Assembly: GCA_030428405.1 (NCBI GenBank)
Contig: JAUIEH010000231.1
Span: 1-5,167 of the forward strand
Direction of reading: 5' to 3'
From: Alphaproteobacteria bacterium
Lineage (GTDB): Bacteria; Pseudomonadota; Alphaproteobacteria; Caulobacterales; Maricaulaceae
Length of the DNA stretch: 5,167 nucleotides
Shown here: positions 1 to 5,134 of the stretch, piece after piece
Layout: the number at the start of each line of letters is the position of its first letter
How positions within the stretch are numbered: the stretch's first letter is position 1
The notes under the pieces: model-generated
Seen by the model: only the letters and a program-made list of their open reading frames with translations
The model's database searches: none
What the model was told of the DNA's origin: nothing
Program-made: the position numbers and the translations under genes

Positions 1-1
1 C

Positions 2-1132
2 CAGAATTTCATCGGCTCGGTTGACGGCTCCACTGCGGTGGACGTCGTCGCCGCCGGCGAAGCCACGGCCAGCGCGGCAGCGCTCGGCAACTCCGCTGAC
101 GCCGCCAATGACGCCGGACGCGTTCACGCCGAGAACGGCCAGACCTTTGACGGCACGGCGACGGCAACGGCTGCACTGACGGCGGAAACCGCCGACATCG
201 CGGCCTCCGCCTCGACCATCTTCGCCAACGGCTTCGCCGCTGAAGCGCCCTATGGAGACGTTTATGTCTTCTCCGAGCAGGACACCGTTTCCGGCTCGAG
301 CGCGGCAGCCTCGACGAGCCTGACTGGCGGATCGTTCGGCGGCGCCTCGGCGAGTGCGGCCAATGTCGCCAACGCGGTCAGCGCGGTTTCGACCTATGGC
401 GACGTCTATGGCTATGCCGAGCAGGACAATAACGCAGCGCTCAGTGCGGAAACGGTCACTGACATCAATGACGCAGCCGCTCTGGCCGCCTCATCGACCG
501 CGGCCGGCAACACGCTGACGGCGACCTCGAACACGGGTTCGGTTGATTTCGCAGCGGTGCAGCGCAACGGCGTCGTCGACACGACCGCTTCGACCTCGAT
601 GGCCTCGGGTTACGCCTATAACGGCGCAGGCTCTGCGGCGGCGGTGGGCAACTCGATCTATGCCGGCAATGAGATCTCGCCGGCGAGCATTGAGGGCTAC
701 CAAGAGAATAACGGCTATGTCCGCGGCGAGAGCTACGTGACCTTGTCGGAGTTCGGCGGCTCGGGCTCATCCTCTGCTATGGCCATGGGCAACTCGGCCC
801 TGCTCGGCACGCGCAGCTATGGCTCGGTTGATCTGAACCAGAACAATTTCTCCGCCGGCGGCGTTGAGGCTGTCGCCAGCTTCAACAATGCGCGCGGCTC
901 CAATGACGGCGGCGTCGCCGTTGCGAGCTCTGCGGCCTTCGGCAACGCCGTCACCGGCTCGGTCTGTTCTTACTGCGAAGCCTCGATTGACGGCCGCAGC
1001 AGCCAGACCAGCGTCGGCCCGGTGCGCGCGACCACGACCATGACCATTGGCGGTCCGGTCGGCGGCGCGGCCGGCTCCGCCGTCGCGGTCGGCAACTCGG
1101 CCTCTTATTCAGTCCGCACCCCCGGCGGCTGA
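2..1132 (+). CDS. hfaD: HfaD-like holdfast anchor / repetitive surface protein, 5'-truncated by window edge
   Basis: The reading frame is open from base 2, so the GTG at 38 is internal and the true start lies upstream. The 376 visible residues are almost entirely Ala, Ser, Gly, Asn, Val and Thr, with no Lys and no Trp, as in secreted surface fibres. The protein is built of about eight units of roughly 46 residues. A typical unit opens with G-x-V-[DYH], then a Gln-Asn/Asp pair about 6 residues on (QDNN, QNNF, QENN), and ends with A-x-GNS or A-x-GN. The last units contain a CSYC pair. Curli-type subunits show similar Gly/Asn/Gln periodicity. In Caulobacter, HfaA, HfaB and HfaD attach the polysaccharide holdfast to the envelope, and the C-terminal pattern here (CSYC, then a final GNSASYSV) matches my memory of HfaD proteins. 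No signal peptide is visible because the 5' end is missing. A strong terminator follows, so it is the last gene of its transcript, as would fit hfaA-hfaB-hfaD order. The surface-protein class is secure; the HfaD name is likely but unsearched. Confidence 0.62.
   Translation, partial: QNFIGSVDGSTAVDVVAAGEATASAAALGNSADAANDAGRVHAENGQTFDGTATATAALTAETADIAASASTIFANGFAAEAPYGDVYVFSEQDTVSGSSAAASTSLTGGSFGGASASAANVANAVSAVSTYGDVYGYAEQDNNAALSAETVTDINDAAALAASSTAAGNTLTATSNTGSVDFAAVQRNGVVDTTASTSMASGYAYNGAGSAAAVGNSIYAGNEISPASIEGYQENNGYVRGESYVTLSEFGGSGSSSAMAMGNSALLGTRSYGSVDLNQNNFSAGGVEAVASFNNARGSNDGGVAVASSAAFGNAVTGSVCSYCEASIDGRSSQTSVGPVRATTTMTIGGPVGGAAGSAVAVGNSASYSVRTPGG
2..1132 (+). repeat. Degenerate tandem protein-coding repeat, about 138 bp per unit
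   Basis: Unit starts, judged from the protein, fall near positions 116, 254, 398, 536, 683, 821 and 980, with one partial unit before 116. Spacing is 46-53 residues. Adjacent units at 254 and 398 are the closest: both follow a TAT codon and read Gly-Asp-Val-Tyr, then Glu-Gln-Asp. DNA identity between units is low, so the repeat is old and kept at protein level rather than a recent slippage product. Confidence 0.7.
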
Positions 1133-1170
1133 TCCCCCGTCGCTGTTGAGCGACAGTCGAGCAAACTTGG

Positions 1171-1201
1171 CGCGGGTCTCCGGGACCCGCGTCTTTTTTT
1201 T
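1171..1201 (+). terminator. Rho-independent terminator of the HfaD-like gene
   Basis: An 8-bp perfect stem (CGCGGGTC at 1171-1178 with GACCCGCG at 1184-1191) has a 5-nt loop and is followed by TC and a run of eight T (1194-1201). It lies 38 bp after the stop codon. This is a textbook intrinsic terminator on the + strand and marks the end of the upstream transcript. Confidence 0.93.
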
Positions 1202-1356
1202 GTTTGGGGTATGCGCAGACATGGGCGCTCGGTCGGGCGGCCTAGGCGGAGCATAGCCTTTCGCCGCCGCTTTGACCTGCTCGCTGAACCATCGCGCCGA
1301 CACGACGGAGCTCCCATCCGCGTGGCTACGCATGCGAAAGCAGACGGCGCTTCGAC

Positions 1357-1373
1357 ATTACCCGCAAGGTAAT
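1357..1373. promoter_or_regulatory. 17-bp inverted repeat, candidate repressor/operator site
   Basis: ATTACC (1357-1362) and GGTAAT (1368-1373) are perfect 6-bp arms around a 5-base spacer, CGCAA. The dyad sits 53 bp before the ATG at 1427, in the only locally AT-richer patch of the region, which is where a dimeric regulator would bind. No T-run follows, so it is not a terminator. The binding protein is unknown. Confidence 0.4.
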
Positions 1374-1413
1374 TGATCGCCCGCGCCGCAATGATGAGCA
1401 TGAGCCGACGCGA

Positions 1414-1419
1414 CGGGAG
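1414..1419 (+). promoter_or_regulatory. Ribosome binding site deciding the 1427 start
   Basis: GGGAGA lies 7 bases before the ATG at 1427. The in-frame upstream candidates (TTG at 1373, ATG at 1391, 1394 and 1400) have no comparable purine tract at proper spacing, so 1427 is preferred. Confidence 0.6.
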
Positions 1420-1426
1420 AACGCTC

Positions 1427-1852
1427 ATGACCGCACTCACCGAGACCGCTTTGACGGCCCGACGCTCGAGCGAGCTTGGCCTCGTCCGCATCGTTGCGCT
1501 GTTGGCGCTGGGAGCAGCGCTTTGGTTTGCTGCAGCGCTTACGCTCAGAATGCTCGGCCCGCACGGCGTCTATGACGGCCTGGCTCAGGCGGCCTTGTAC
1601 GCCGGCGTCATTCCGGTCACCGCGATCGTCATATGGGTGATGCGGAGGATTTTGGCCGTGCCGCGCGCCTTGACGTTTCGCGCAGCCGCGATCGCGACGA
1701 TGGCCGCGCTGTTTCTAGATGCGCTCGCCTTCGGTTTCGTCCCCCAGCTCTACGGCGCCGAACCGAACCTCCAGATCGGAGCGGCCGCTGCGGTGTTCTG
1801 GGGCGCCGGCGTGGCCATCGCACTCGGCTGGCTCATGAATGAGCGCGCCTGA
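1427..1852 (+). CDS. Small four-helix integral membrane protein, DUF5367-like
   Basis: The product is 141 residues. After a short, charged N-terminus (MTALTETALTARRSSE) it has four hydrophobic segments at about residues 20-42, 52-71, 81-103 and 115-136. Segment 2 is followed by a positive WVMRR loop, and the short C-terminus is NERA. Between segments 3 and 4 lies an LDALAFGFVPQLYG stretch with Asp inside the membrane segment. A Leu-Asp-[AG]-Leu followed by a Pro-x-[LV]-Tyr-Gly loop is what I remember from DUF5367 membrane proteins of similar length in alphaproteobacteria; I could not search this. The function of that family is unknown. The gene stands alone: it follows a terminator, is preceded by a candidate operator dyad, and ends at a hairpin facing a convergent gene. 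It is most likely an inner-membrane protein; no catalytic or transport motif is visible. Confidence 0.75.
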   Translation: MTALTETALTARRSSELGLVRIVALLALGAALWFAAALTLRMLGPHGVYDGLAQAALYAGVIPVTAIVIWVMRRILAVPRALTFRAAAIATMAALFLDALAFGFVPQLYGAEPNLQIGAAAAVFWGAGVAIALGWLMNERA

Positions 1853-1859
1853 ACAGCAA

Positions 1860-1887
1860 AAGGGCCGGTCGTTTCCGACCGGCCCTT
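1860..1887. terminator. Terminator hairpin between convergent genes
   Basis: A 12-bp perfect stem (1860-1871 with 1876-1887) has a 4-base loop, TTTC. It lies 7 bp after the stop of the membrane protein gene and 27 bp beyond the stop of the minus-strand gene. Read on the minus strand the stem runs into TTTTG, while on the plus strand only TTCC follows. It should therefore serve the minus-strand Cys-rich protein gene best and may act on both. Confidence 0.8.
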
Positions 1888-1914
1888 CCGCGTCAGCGTG
1901 CGTCCCGCAACGGC

Positions 1915-2760
1915 TTAGCAGCCGCCGCACACCCCTCCGACGCCGCCGTCGAACACCATGGTCGTCGCCGCGGTCTCAACCGGGGTTTCGCGCTCATAGG
2001 TCTCGGTGCGGGTGATGCGGATATATTTGACGCCCGGGCCATAGCGGCGCAGCAGCGAGCGTTCGTTGCAATTGCGGCGCGGCTCCTGGGTCGCACAGCG
2101 CAGCTCTCCGTTCGCATAGCGCAGCGCTTCGCCGGCCGCACAGGTCATCGTCGAGCCGCCGTCGAAATTCGGGCCATCGGCTGAAACCTCGCCGATCGTG
2201 GCCTGCATCGAGGTGCCGGCCATGCAGCGATAGATCTCGCCGTTGAAATTGTCAGGCACGCGCTCATCCGGCGAAGGGCGCGAGGCCGGGTTCGGCCGGC
2301 CCTGCTCGTCAATGCAGACCGCGCGCACGGCGACGATTTCAGTGACCGAGCGCTCAAGAAGCTCGCGGTCGTAAACGGTGAGATTGTTGACGACCGAGCT
2401 CTGGTTCTGGTCGGCGCAGCAGTAAGACCCGCCGCGACCGAAGATGTAGGTGTCGCCGCCGCGGAACGAGTAGCTGCGCGAGGACCGGCTCACAGAGCGC
2501 GAATGATGCGTGATCGAGGTGTGCACGCTCGGTCCGCCGACATGAATGGACGGACCGGCGATCGCGACGCTCGGCGTATTGACGATATGGCTTGTGCCGC
2601 AGCCATTGCACGACGTCGGCGGCGGCGGAGGCGTCGGGCGCGCGCCGCCGCAATTGTTGCAGGACGAGCCCGAAGGCGGCGTGGCGAAGGCCGGCGCTGC
2701 GAAGGCGAACGTCGCGCATAGGGCGAATGCGGCGACGATGTTTCGTGCTGACACGCTCAT
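1915..2760 (-). CDS. Exported cysteine-rich protein of unknown function with three CxxC motifs
   Basis: The product is 281 residues. The start at 2760 has a GAGGAG site 7 bases upstream; an in-frame ATG 36 bp further upstream lacks one. A Sec signal peptide is clear: SARN, then a hydrophobic core IVAAFALCATFAFAAP, with probable cleavage after AFA at residue 26. The mature part has 13 cysteines (34, 37, 51, 54, 114, 115, 149, 179, 207, 222, 231, 278, 281), including CNNC, CNGC and a C-terminal CGGC. Residues 42-48 are Pro-rich with five Pro in a row. Residues 63-83 are three 7-residue PS[VI]-type repeats with His, 87-98 are Ser/Arg-rich, and from about 125 a more globular domain follows. There is no lipobox. 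The odd Cys count allows disulfides plus a free thiol or metal site in the periplasm or outside. I do not recognise the family, and no enzyme motif is visible. It is divergent from the GYF_2/Cas2-like gene. Confidence 0.8.
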   Translation of the reverse strand: MSVSARNIVAAFALCATFAFAAPAFATPPSGSSCNNCGGARPTPPPPPTSCNGCGTSHIVNTPSVAIAGPSIHVGGPSVHTSITHHSRSVSRSSRSYSFRGGDTYIFGRGGSYCCADQNQSSVVNNLTVYDRELLERSVTEIVAVRAVCIDEQGRPNPASRPSPDERVPDNFNGEIYRCMAGTSMQATIGEVSADGPNFDGGSTMTCAAGEALRYANGELRCATQEPRRNCNERSLLRRYGPGVKYIRITRTETYERETPVETAATTMVFDGGVGGVCGGC

Positions 2761-2767
2761 GAGGCTG

Positions 2768-2773
2768 CTCCTC
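2768..2773 (-). promoter_or_regulatory. Ribosome binding site for the Cys-rich exported protein
   Basis: Read on the minus strand, GAGGAG lies 7 bases before the ATG at 2760. It fixes the start so that the protein begins directly with its signal peptide, rather than with the 12-residue extension from the upstream in-frame ATG. Confidence 0.75.
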
Positions 2774-2896
2774 GTTTCGTGCCGCCATAGGAGCAAGCAT
2801 CGCGCCGCATTCGCTCAGCGCGCGAGAAGGCAGCTTCGCCGCGCTCTCGACTCGGGCGAAGAGAGGCGTGAAAATTCGCGCAAACAGCGCAAGATC

Positions 2897-2901
2897 AGGA
2901 G
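2897..2901 (+). promoter_or_regulatory. Ribosome binding site deciding the 2909 start
   Basis: AGGAG lies 7 bases before the ATG at 2909. The frame is open far upstream, but those codons overlap the divergent gene, and the recognisable GYF_2-like domain starts only 9 residues after this ATG. Confidence 0.75.
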
Positions 2902-2908
2902 TATTCCG

Positions 2909-3436
2909 ATGCCGCTCGACGCCGAAGCGGAAACTTGGTTCGTCAAAATCGGCGACGAGGTTTTCGGCCCTTATCAGCGCGAACGCTTGCGGGCCTTCGC
3001 CGCGGAAGGACGCGTGCGTGCGTTTTCCATGGTCGCAACCGAGCGCGAGGGCGAATTCGTTGAAGCGCGCACGCTCGCCGTTCTGAGCGACATCCTCACC
3101 GAGGAAAACGAGGCGCAGACGGGCGCGCCGCCTGCTGCCCCGCCGCCGCGTCAGGGCCAGCTGGCGACGTTTTTGGTCATCGCGGACGTCGAAACCGAGG
3201 TCGAAAGGCTGGTTGAGCGCATTTTAGGCTCGATCGGTCCGACGGAGCACGTGATGCGGGGGGTCTGGATGTGCCGGGCGGCGACGTCGGTCGAATCGAT
3301 CCGCAACGCGGTCACCAAGGTGCTGAGCGGGGATGACGTGTTCTTCGCGATCGACGCCTCGCGCGACCGGGCGGCCTGGTTCAATCTCGGCCAGGAATCG
3401 GACGCAGCGCTCAGAGCGCTGCGCGAAGACGCTTAG
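2909..3436 (+). CDS. GYF_2-like domain fused to a SinR/Cas2-like domain
   Basis: The product is 175 residues with no signal peptide or membrane segment, so probably cytoplasmic. Residues 9-62 fit a GYF_2 (DUF4339-type) domain: an opening W10-F11, a central G20-P21-Y22, then an amphipathic helix (RERLRAFAAEGRV) and a final strand. GYF-type domains generally bind proline-rich peptides. Residues 66-84 are a linker, first acidic, then PPAAPPP. Residues 85-160 resemble small SinR-like proteins of the Cas2/VapD ferredoxin-like superfamily in order of elements: strand ATFLVIAD with Asp93, helix, a strand ending in VW (119-120), the TSVESIRNAV helix, strand DDVFFAID, and AAW. Asp93 sits where Cas2-type proteins carry their first-strand Asp, but nuclease activity cannot be claimed. 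The assignment is from memory of the fold pattern, not a search. It faces a convergent YrdA-type gene 31 bp away and is divergent from the Cys-rich protein gene. Coding status is secure, GYF_2 likely, Cas2-like moderate. Confidence 0.78.
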   Translation: MPLDAEAETWFVKIGDEVFGPYQRERLRAFAAEGRVRAFSMVATEREGEFVEARTLAVLSDILTEENEAQTGAPPAAPPPRQGQLATFLVIADVETEVERLVERILGSIGPTEHVMRGVWMCRAATSVESIRNAVTKVLSGDDVFFAIDASRDRAAWFNLGQESDAALRALREDA

Positions 3437-3467
3437 CCGCAAACGCCCGGACGAGCGCGACAGGCCC

Positions 3468-4010
3468 CTAAAACATCGCCGGCCGGATCTCGCGCAGATC
3501 GGAAGCGAAGCGCTTCCAGTTCTCGACATAGTGCCTGGCCGATTCGAGGAACATCTCCTCCATCTCCGGGCCGAATGTCTTGATCACCTTGGCGGGCGCG
3601 CCCAGCACCATTGAATTGTCGGGGATTTCCTTGCCTTCGGTGACCAGCGCATGGGCGCCGATAAGGCAGTTGCGACCGATCTTGGCGTTGTTGAGCACCG
3701 TCGCGCCGATGCCGATCAAGGAGCGGTCGCCGATCGTGCAGCCATGCAGCATGACGCGATGGCCGATGGTGACGTCCTCGCCGATGGTCAGCGGACAGCC
3801 CGGATCGGTGTGCAGAATGGACCCGTCCTGAACATTAGAGCGCGCACCCACCGTGATGGGATCGTTGTCGCCGCGAATGGTGGCGGAAAACCAGACGCTT
3901 GCGTCTTCCTTCAGGATGACATTGCCGATGACGGCGGCGTTGGGCGCAACCCAGTATTTGCCCTCGCCCGGCGTTTCCGGCGCGCTCCCGTGAAGTTCGT
4001 ATAGCGGCAT
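3468..4010 (-). CDS. Gamma-carbonic anhydrase family protein (YrdA/PaaY type), left-handed beta-helix
   Basis: The product is 180 residues, the usual length for the family. From about residue 20 to 140 it is made of hexapeptide repeats ([LIV]-G-x-x-x-x, e.g. IGNVIL, IGEDVT, IGHRVM, IGDRSL, IGIGAT, IGRNCL, IGAHAL), which fold as a left-handed parallel beta-helix forming trimers. Three His fit the metal site of gamma-class carbonic anhydrases: His67 (ILHTD), His84 (IGHRV) and His89 (MLHGC). RGDND at 46-50 and the Gln-Asp pair at 61-62 correspond to the conserved Arg/Asp and Gln/Asp of the family. A C-terminal helix (about 148-173) packs on the prism. Many such proteins bind Zn or Fe but show weak or no CO2 hydration activity, so the substrate is uncertain. 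The start at 4010 gives the family N-terminus; in-frame starts further upstream (to 4097) add a basic, unmatched extension. Its 3' end faces the GYF_2/Cas2-like gene, and I see no terminator between them. Confidence 0.93.
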   Translation of the reverse strand: MPLYELHGSAPETPGEGKYWVAPNAAVIGNVILKEDASVWFSATIRGDNDPITVGARSNVQDGSILHTDPGCPLTIGEDVTIGHRVMLHGCTIGDRSLIGIGATVLNNAKIGRNCLIGAHALVTEGKEIPDNSMVLGAPAKVIKTFGPEMEEMFLESARHYVENWKRFASDLREIRPAMF

Positions 4011-4105
4011 GTCTCGTCTTCCCCGTCCGGTTCGCTGCGCTGCAGCGGATATATCGCGCTTTGGGCCGAAGGGCCGCGCCCCGTGACGGTTTTGCAACGC
4101 ACACG

Positions 4106-4121
4106 GTTAAGGTCTGTTAAG
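4106..4121. promoter_or_regulatory. Direct repeat GTTAAG-N4-GTTAAG, CtrA-like or OmpR-family regulator site
   Basis: Two identical GTTAAG hexamers are spaced exactly 10 bp apart, giving TTAA-N6-TTAA. The master cell-cycle regulator CtrA of alphaproteobacteria binds TTAA-N7-TTAA, so this is one base short of the canonical spacing. Direct repeats near one helical turn are also typical of other OmpR/PhoB-type response regulators. It lies 96 bp before the YrdA-type start and 245 bp before phoH, so either gene could be the target. Confidence 0.4.
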
Positions 4122-4168
4122 AAATACGCCCTAGCTTCGCAAGCGTGATCGAAAACCTTCGTGATCGC

Positions 4169-4186
4169 GTCGGTCTGTGGACCGAC
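4169..4186 (+). other. Hairpin in putative phoH leader
   Basis: A 7-bp perfect stem (GTCGGTC with GACCGAC) closes a 4-base TGTG loop. No T-run follows, so it is not an intrinsic terminator. It may be an RNA structural element of the leader. Confidence 0.4.
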
Positions 4187-4203
4187 ATCTTCGGGGCGCC
4201 TTC

Positions 4204-4230
4204 GTGAGGGCGGCTATCAGCCTCCTTCAC
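4204..4230 (+). other. Second hairpin in putative phoH leader
   Basis: Two 11-base arms (4204-4214 and 4220-4230) pair with nine Watson-Crick pairs, one G-U and one mismatch around the loop TATCA. The left arm core GGGCGGC (4208-4214) is also perfectly complementary to GCCGCCC at 4260-4266, so two mutually exclusive folds are possible. Confidence 0.4.
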
Positions 4231-4366
4231 CCCCTTCGCGGGCCCGACCGGCCGGCGACGCCGCCCTTGTCTCAGACGAGAAATTCTCATCCGTCTACGA
4301 ACAGCGTAACGGACTGGCGCCGCTTCGCGGTTTCGCCATGCCGTTGCGCGACCCGAGGAGACCTTA

Positions 4367-5134
4367 ATGGCTAAACGTTCCGCTCGACGCCGTGCAATGA
4401 TGACTGAGCAATATTCCGCAGAACTCCAGCCGCAAGACCCGAAGATCACGAAGCTTATTCCCATGGACGGCCGCTGGCGGCCGGAAGCCGAAGACGCCAC
4501 GCGAGACCAGCGCTACGTCAAAAACATTCAACCGAGATCGGCTGGCCAGAAGCGTCTGATGAACGCCATCGACGCGCATTCCCTGGTCATGGCGCTTGGC
4601 CCCGCCGGCACCGGCAAGACCTATCTCGCCATCGCCAAGGCGGTCGAAGCGCTCGAAAGCGGCCAGGTCGGGCGCATCGTGCTTTCCCGTCCCGCCGTCG
4701 AGGCCGGCGAATCAATCGGCTTCCTGCCCGGCTCGATGGAAGACAAGCTCGCGCCTTATCTGCGCCCGCTCTATGACGCGCTCCAAGACCGCATGTCGGC
4801 GAAGAAGATCAAGGCGCTTCTGGCCGAAGGCGTCATCGAGATCGCGCCGCTCGCCTATATGCGCGGGCGCACGCTGAACAACGCCTTCGTGGTCGTGGAC
4901 GAGGCGCAAAACTGCACCTATTCCCAGCTCAAAATGTGTCTGACGCGACTGGGCTGGCATTCGACCATGGTGGTCACGGGCGATCCTTGCCAGACCGACC
5001 TCTTGCCGGAACTCTCCGGCCTCGCTCCGATCGCTGAGAAGCTCTCAAATATCGACGGCGCGGGCGTGGTCACGCTGGATAAGGCCGACATCGTGCGCCA
5101 CCCGCTCGTGGCAAGCGTGCTCGAAGTGCTCTGA
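4367..5134 (+). CDS. PhoH-family ATPase, single-domain type
   Basis: The product is 255 residues. PhoH proteins are P-loop ATPases linked to RNA metabolism, and related PhoH2 proteins have RNA helicase activity; here the cellular role is inferred only. The Walker A motif GPAGTGKT is at 78-85, with a preceding Q61 (AGQKRLM). The SRPAVEAGE block is at 108-115, PLAYMRGRT at 161-169, Walker B VVVDEAQN at 175-182, the GDPCQTD motif at 205-211, and the C-terminal DIVRHPLV with Arg244 at 241-248. All core motifs are intact. The N-terminus is short and basic (KRSARRRA). It lacks the KH-type RNA-binding region that precedes the ATPase domain in the longer YbeZ proteins (roughly 330-350 residues), and no ybeY is visible next to it. 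This suggests the second, shorter PhoH paralog that alphaproteobacteria often carry. GAGGAG at 4355-4360 lies 6 bases before the ATG. A long leader and a TTAA repeat lie upstream. Confidence 0.93.
   Translation: MAKRSARRRAMMTEQYSAELQPQDPKITKLIPMDGRWRPEAEDATRDQRYVKNIQPRSAGQKRLMNAIDAHSLVMALGPAGTGKTYLAIAKAVEALESGQVGRIVLSRPAVEAGESIGFLPGSMEDKLAPYLRPLYDALQDRMSAKKIKALLAEGVIEIAPLAYMRGRTLNNAFVVVDEAQNCTYSQLKMCLTRLGWHSTMVVTGDPCQTDLLPELSGLAPIAEKLSNIDGAGVVTLDKADIVRHPLVASVLEVL

Larger units (their letters stand above)
1133..1426. other. Intergenic region with terminator and a candidate operator
   Basis: Apart from the terminator at 1171-1201 and the dyad at 1357-1373, this 294-bp stretch holds nothing I can support. 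Open frames on the minus strand here run through the terminator hairpin and have no codon character or recognisable motif. The promoter of the small membrane protein gene must lie here, but I see no clear -35/-10 pair. Confidence 0.6.
2761..2908. promoter_or_regulatory. Divergent promoter region
   Basis: These 148 bp separate two divergent starts (2760 on minus, 2909 on plus), so both promoters should lie here. No convincing -35/-10 pair stands out on either strand. The region holds one GANTC site (GACTC at 2849-2853), the target of the cell-cycle methylase CcrM in Caulobacter relatives, and a short direct repeat of GCGCAA near 2878-2892. A frame open on the plus strand across this region from about 2546 overlaps the minus-strand gene and is not coding before 2909. 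Confidence 0.5.
4011..4366. promoter_or_regulatory. Divergent intergenic region with long GC-rich phoH leader
   Basis: These 356 bp lie between the divergent YrdA-type and PhoH-type starts. They contain a 10-bp palindrome (CGCTGCAGCG, 4038-4047) in the YrdA leader, the GTTAAG direct repeat at 4106-4121, a direct repeat of CGTGATCG (4144-4151 and 4160-4167), and two hairpins (4169-4186 and 4204-4230). If transcription of phoH starts just right of the GTTAAG repeat, its untranslated leader would be over 200 nt, which is long for a bacterial housekeeping gene. Open frames here (for example a GTG at 4161 running to a TAA that overlaps the phoH ATG) lack a ribosome site and recognisable content. 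Confidence 0.5.

Noticed and set aside
1109..1333. Minus-strand open frame of 74 codons covering the intergenic region after the HfaD-like gene
   Set aside because: It runs through the terminator hairpin and T-run and into the 3' end of the HfaD-like gene, has no ribosome site, and shows no recognisable motif.
2546..2908. Upstream extension of the GYF_2/Cas2-like gene
   Set aside because: The frame is open but overlaps the 5' half of the divergent Cys-rich protein gene. The ribosome site before 2909 and the domain start support the shorter gene.
2909..3436. CRISPR-Cas interpretation of the Cas2-like domain
   Set aside because: There are no direct repeats with spacers, no Cas1 or other cas genes, and the domain is closer to the stand-alone SinR-like group.
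4011..4097. 29-residue N-terminal extension of the YrdA-type protein
   Set aside because: It is basic and low in structure, lies before the conserved family start, and family members normally begin close to the MPLYEL-type N-terminus.
4106..4121. Pho box for phosphate control of phoH
   Set aside because: PhoB boxes are CTGTCAT-like repeats with an 11-bp period; here the half sites are GTTAAG with a 10-bp period, so the match is poor.
4161..4367. Open frame from GTG 4161 ending in a TAA that overlaps the phoH ATG
   Set aside because: The overlap would suggest translational coupling, but there is no ribosome site before the GTG, the residues look like chance translation of a GC-rich leader, and the hairpins explain the sequence better.
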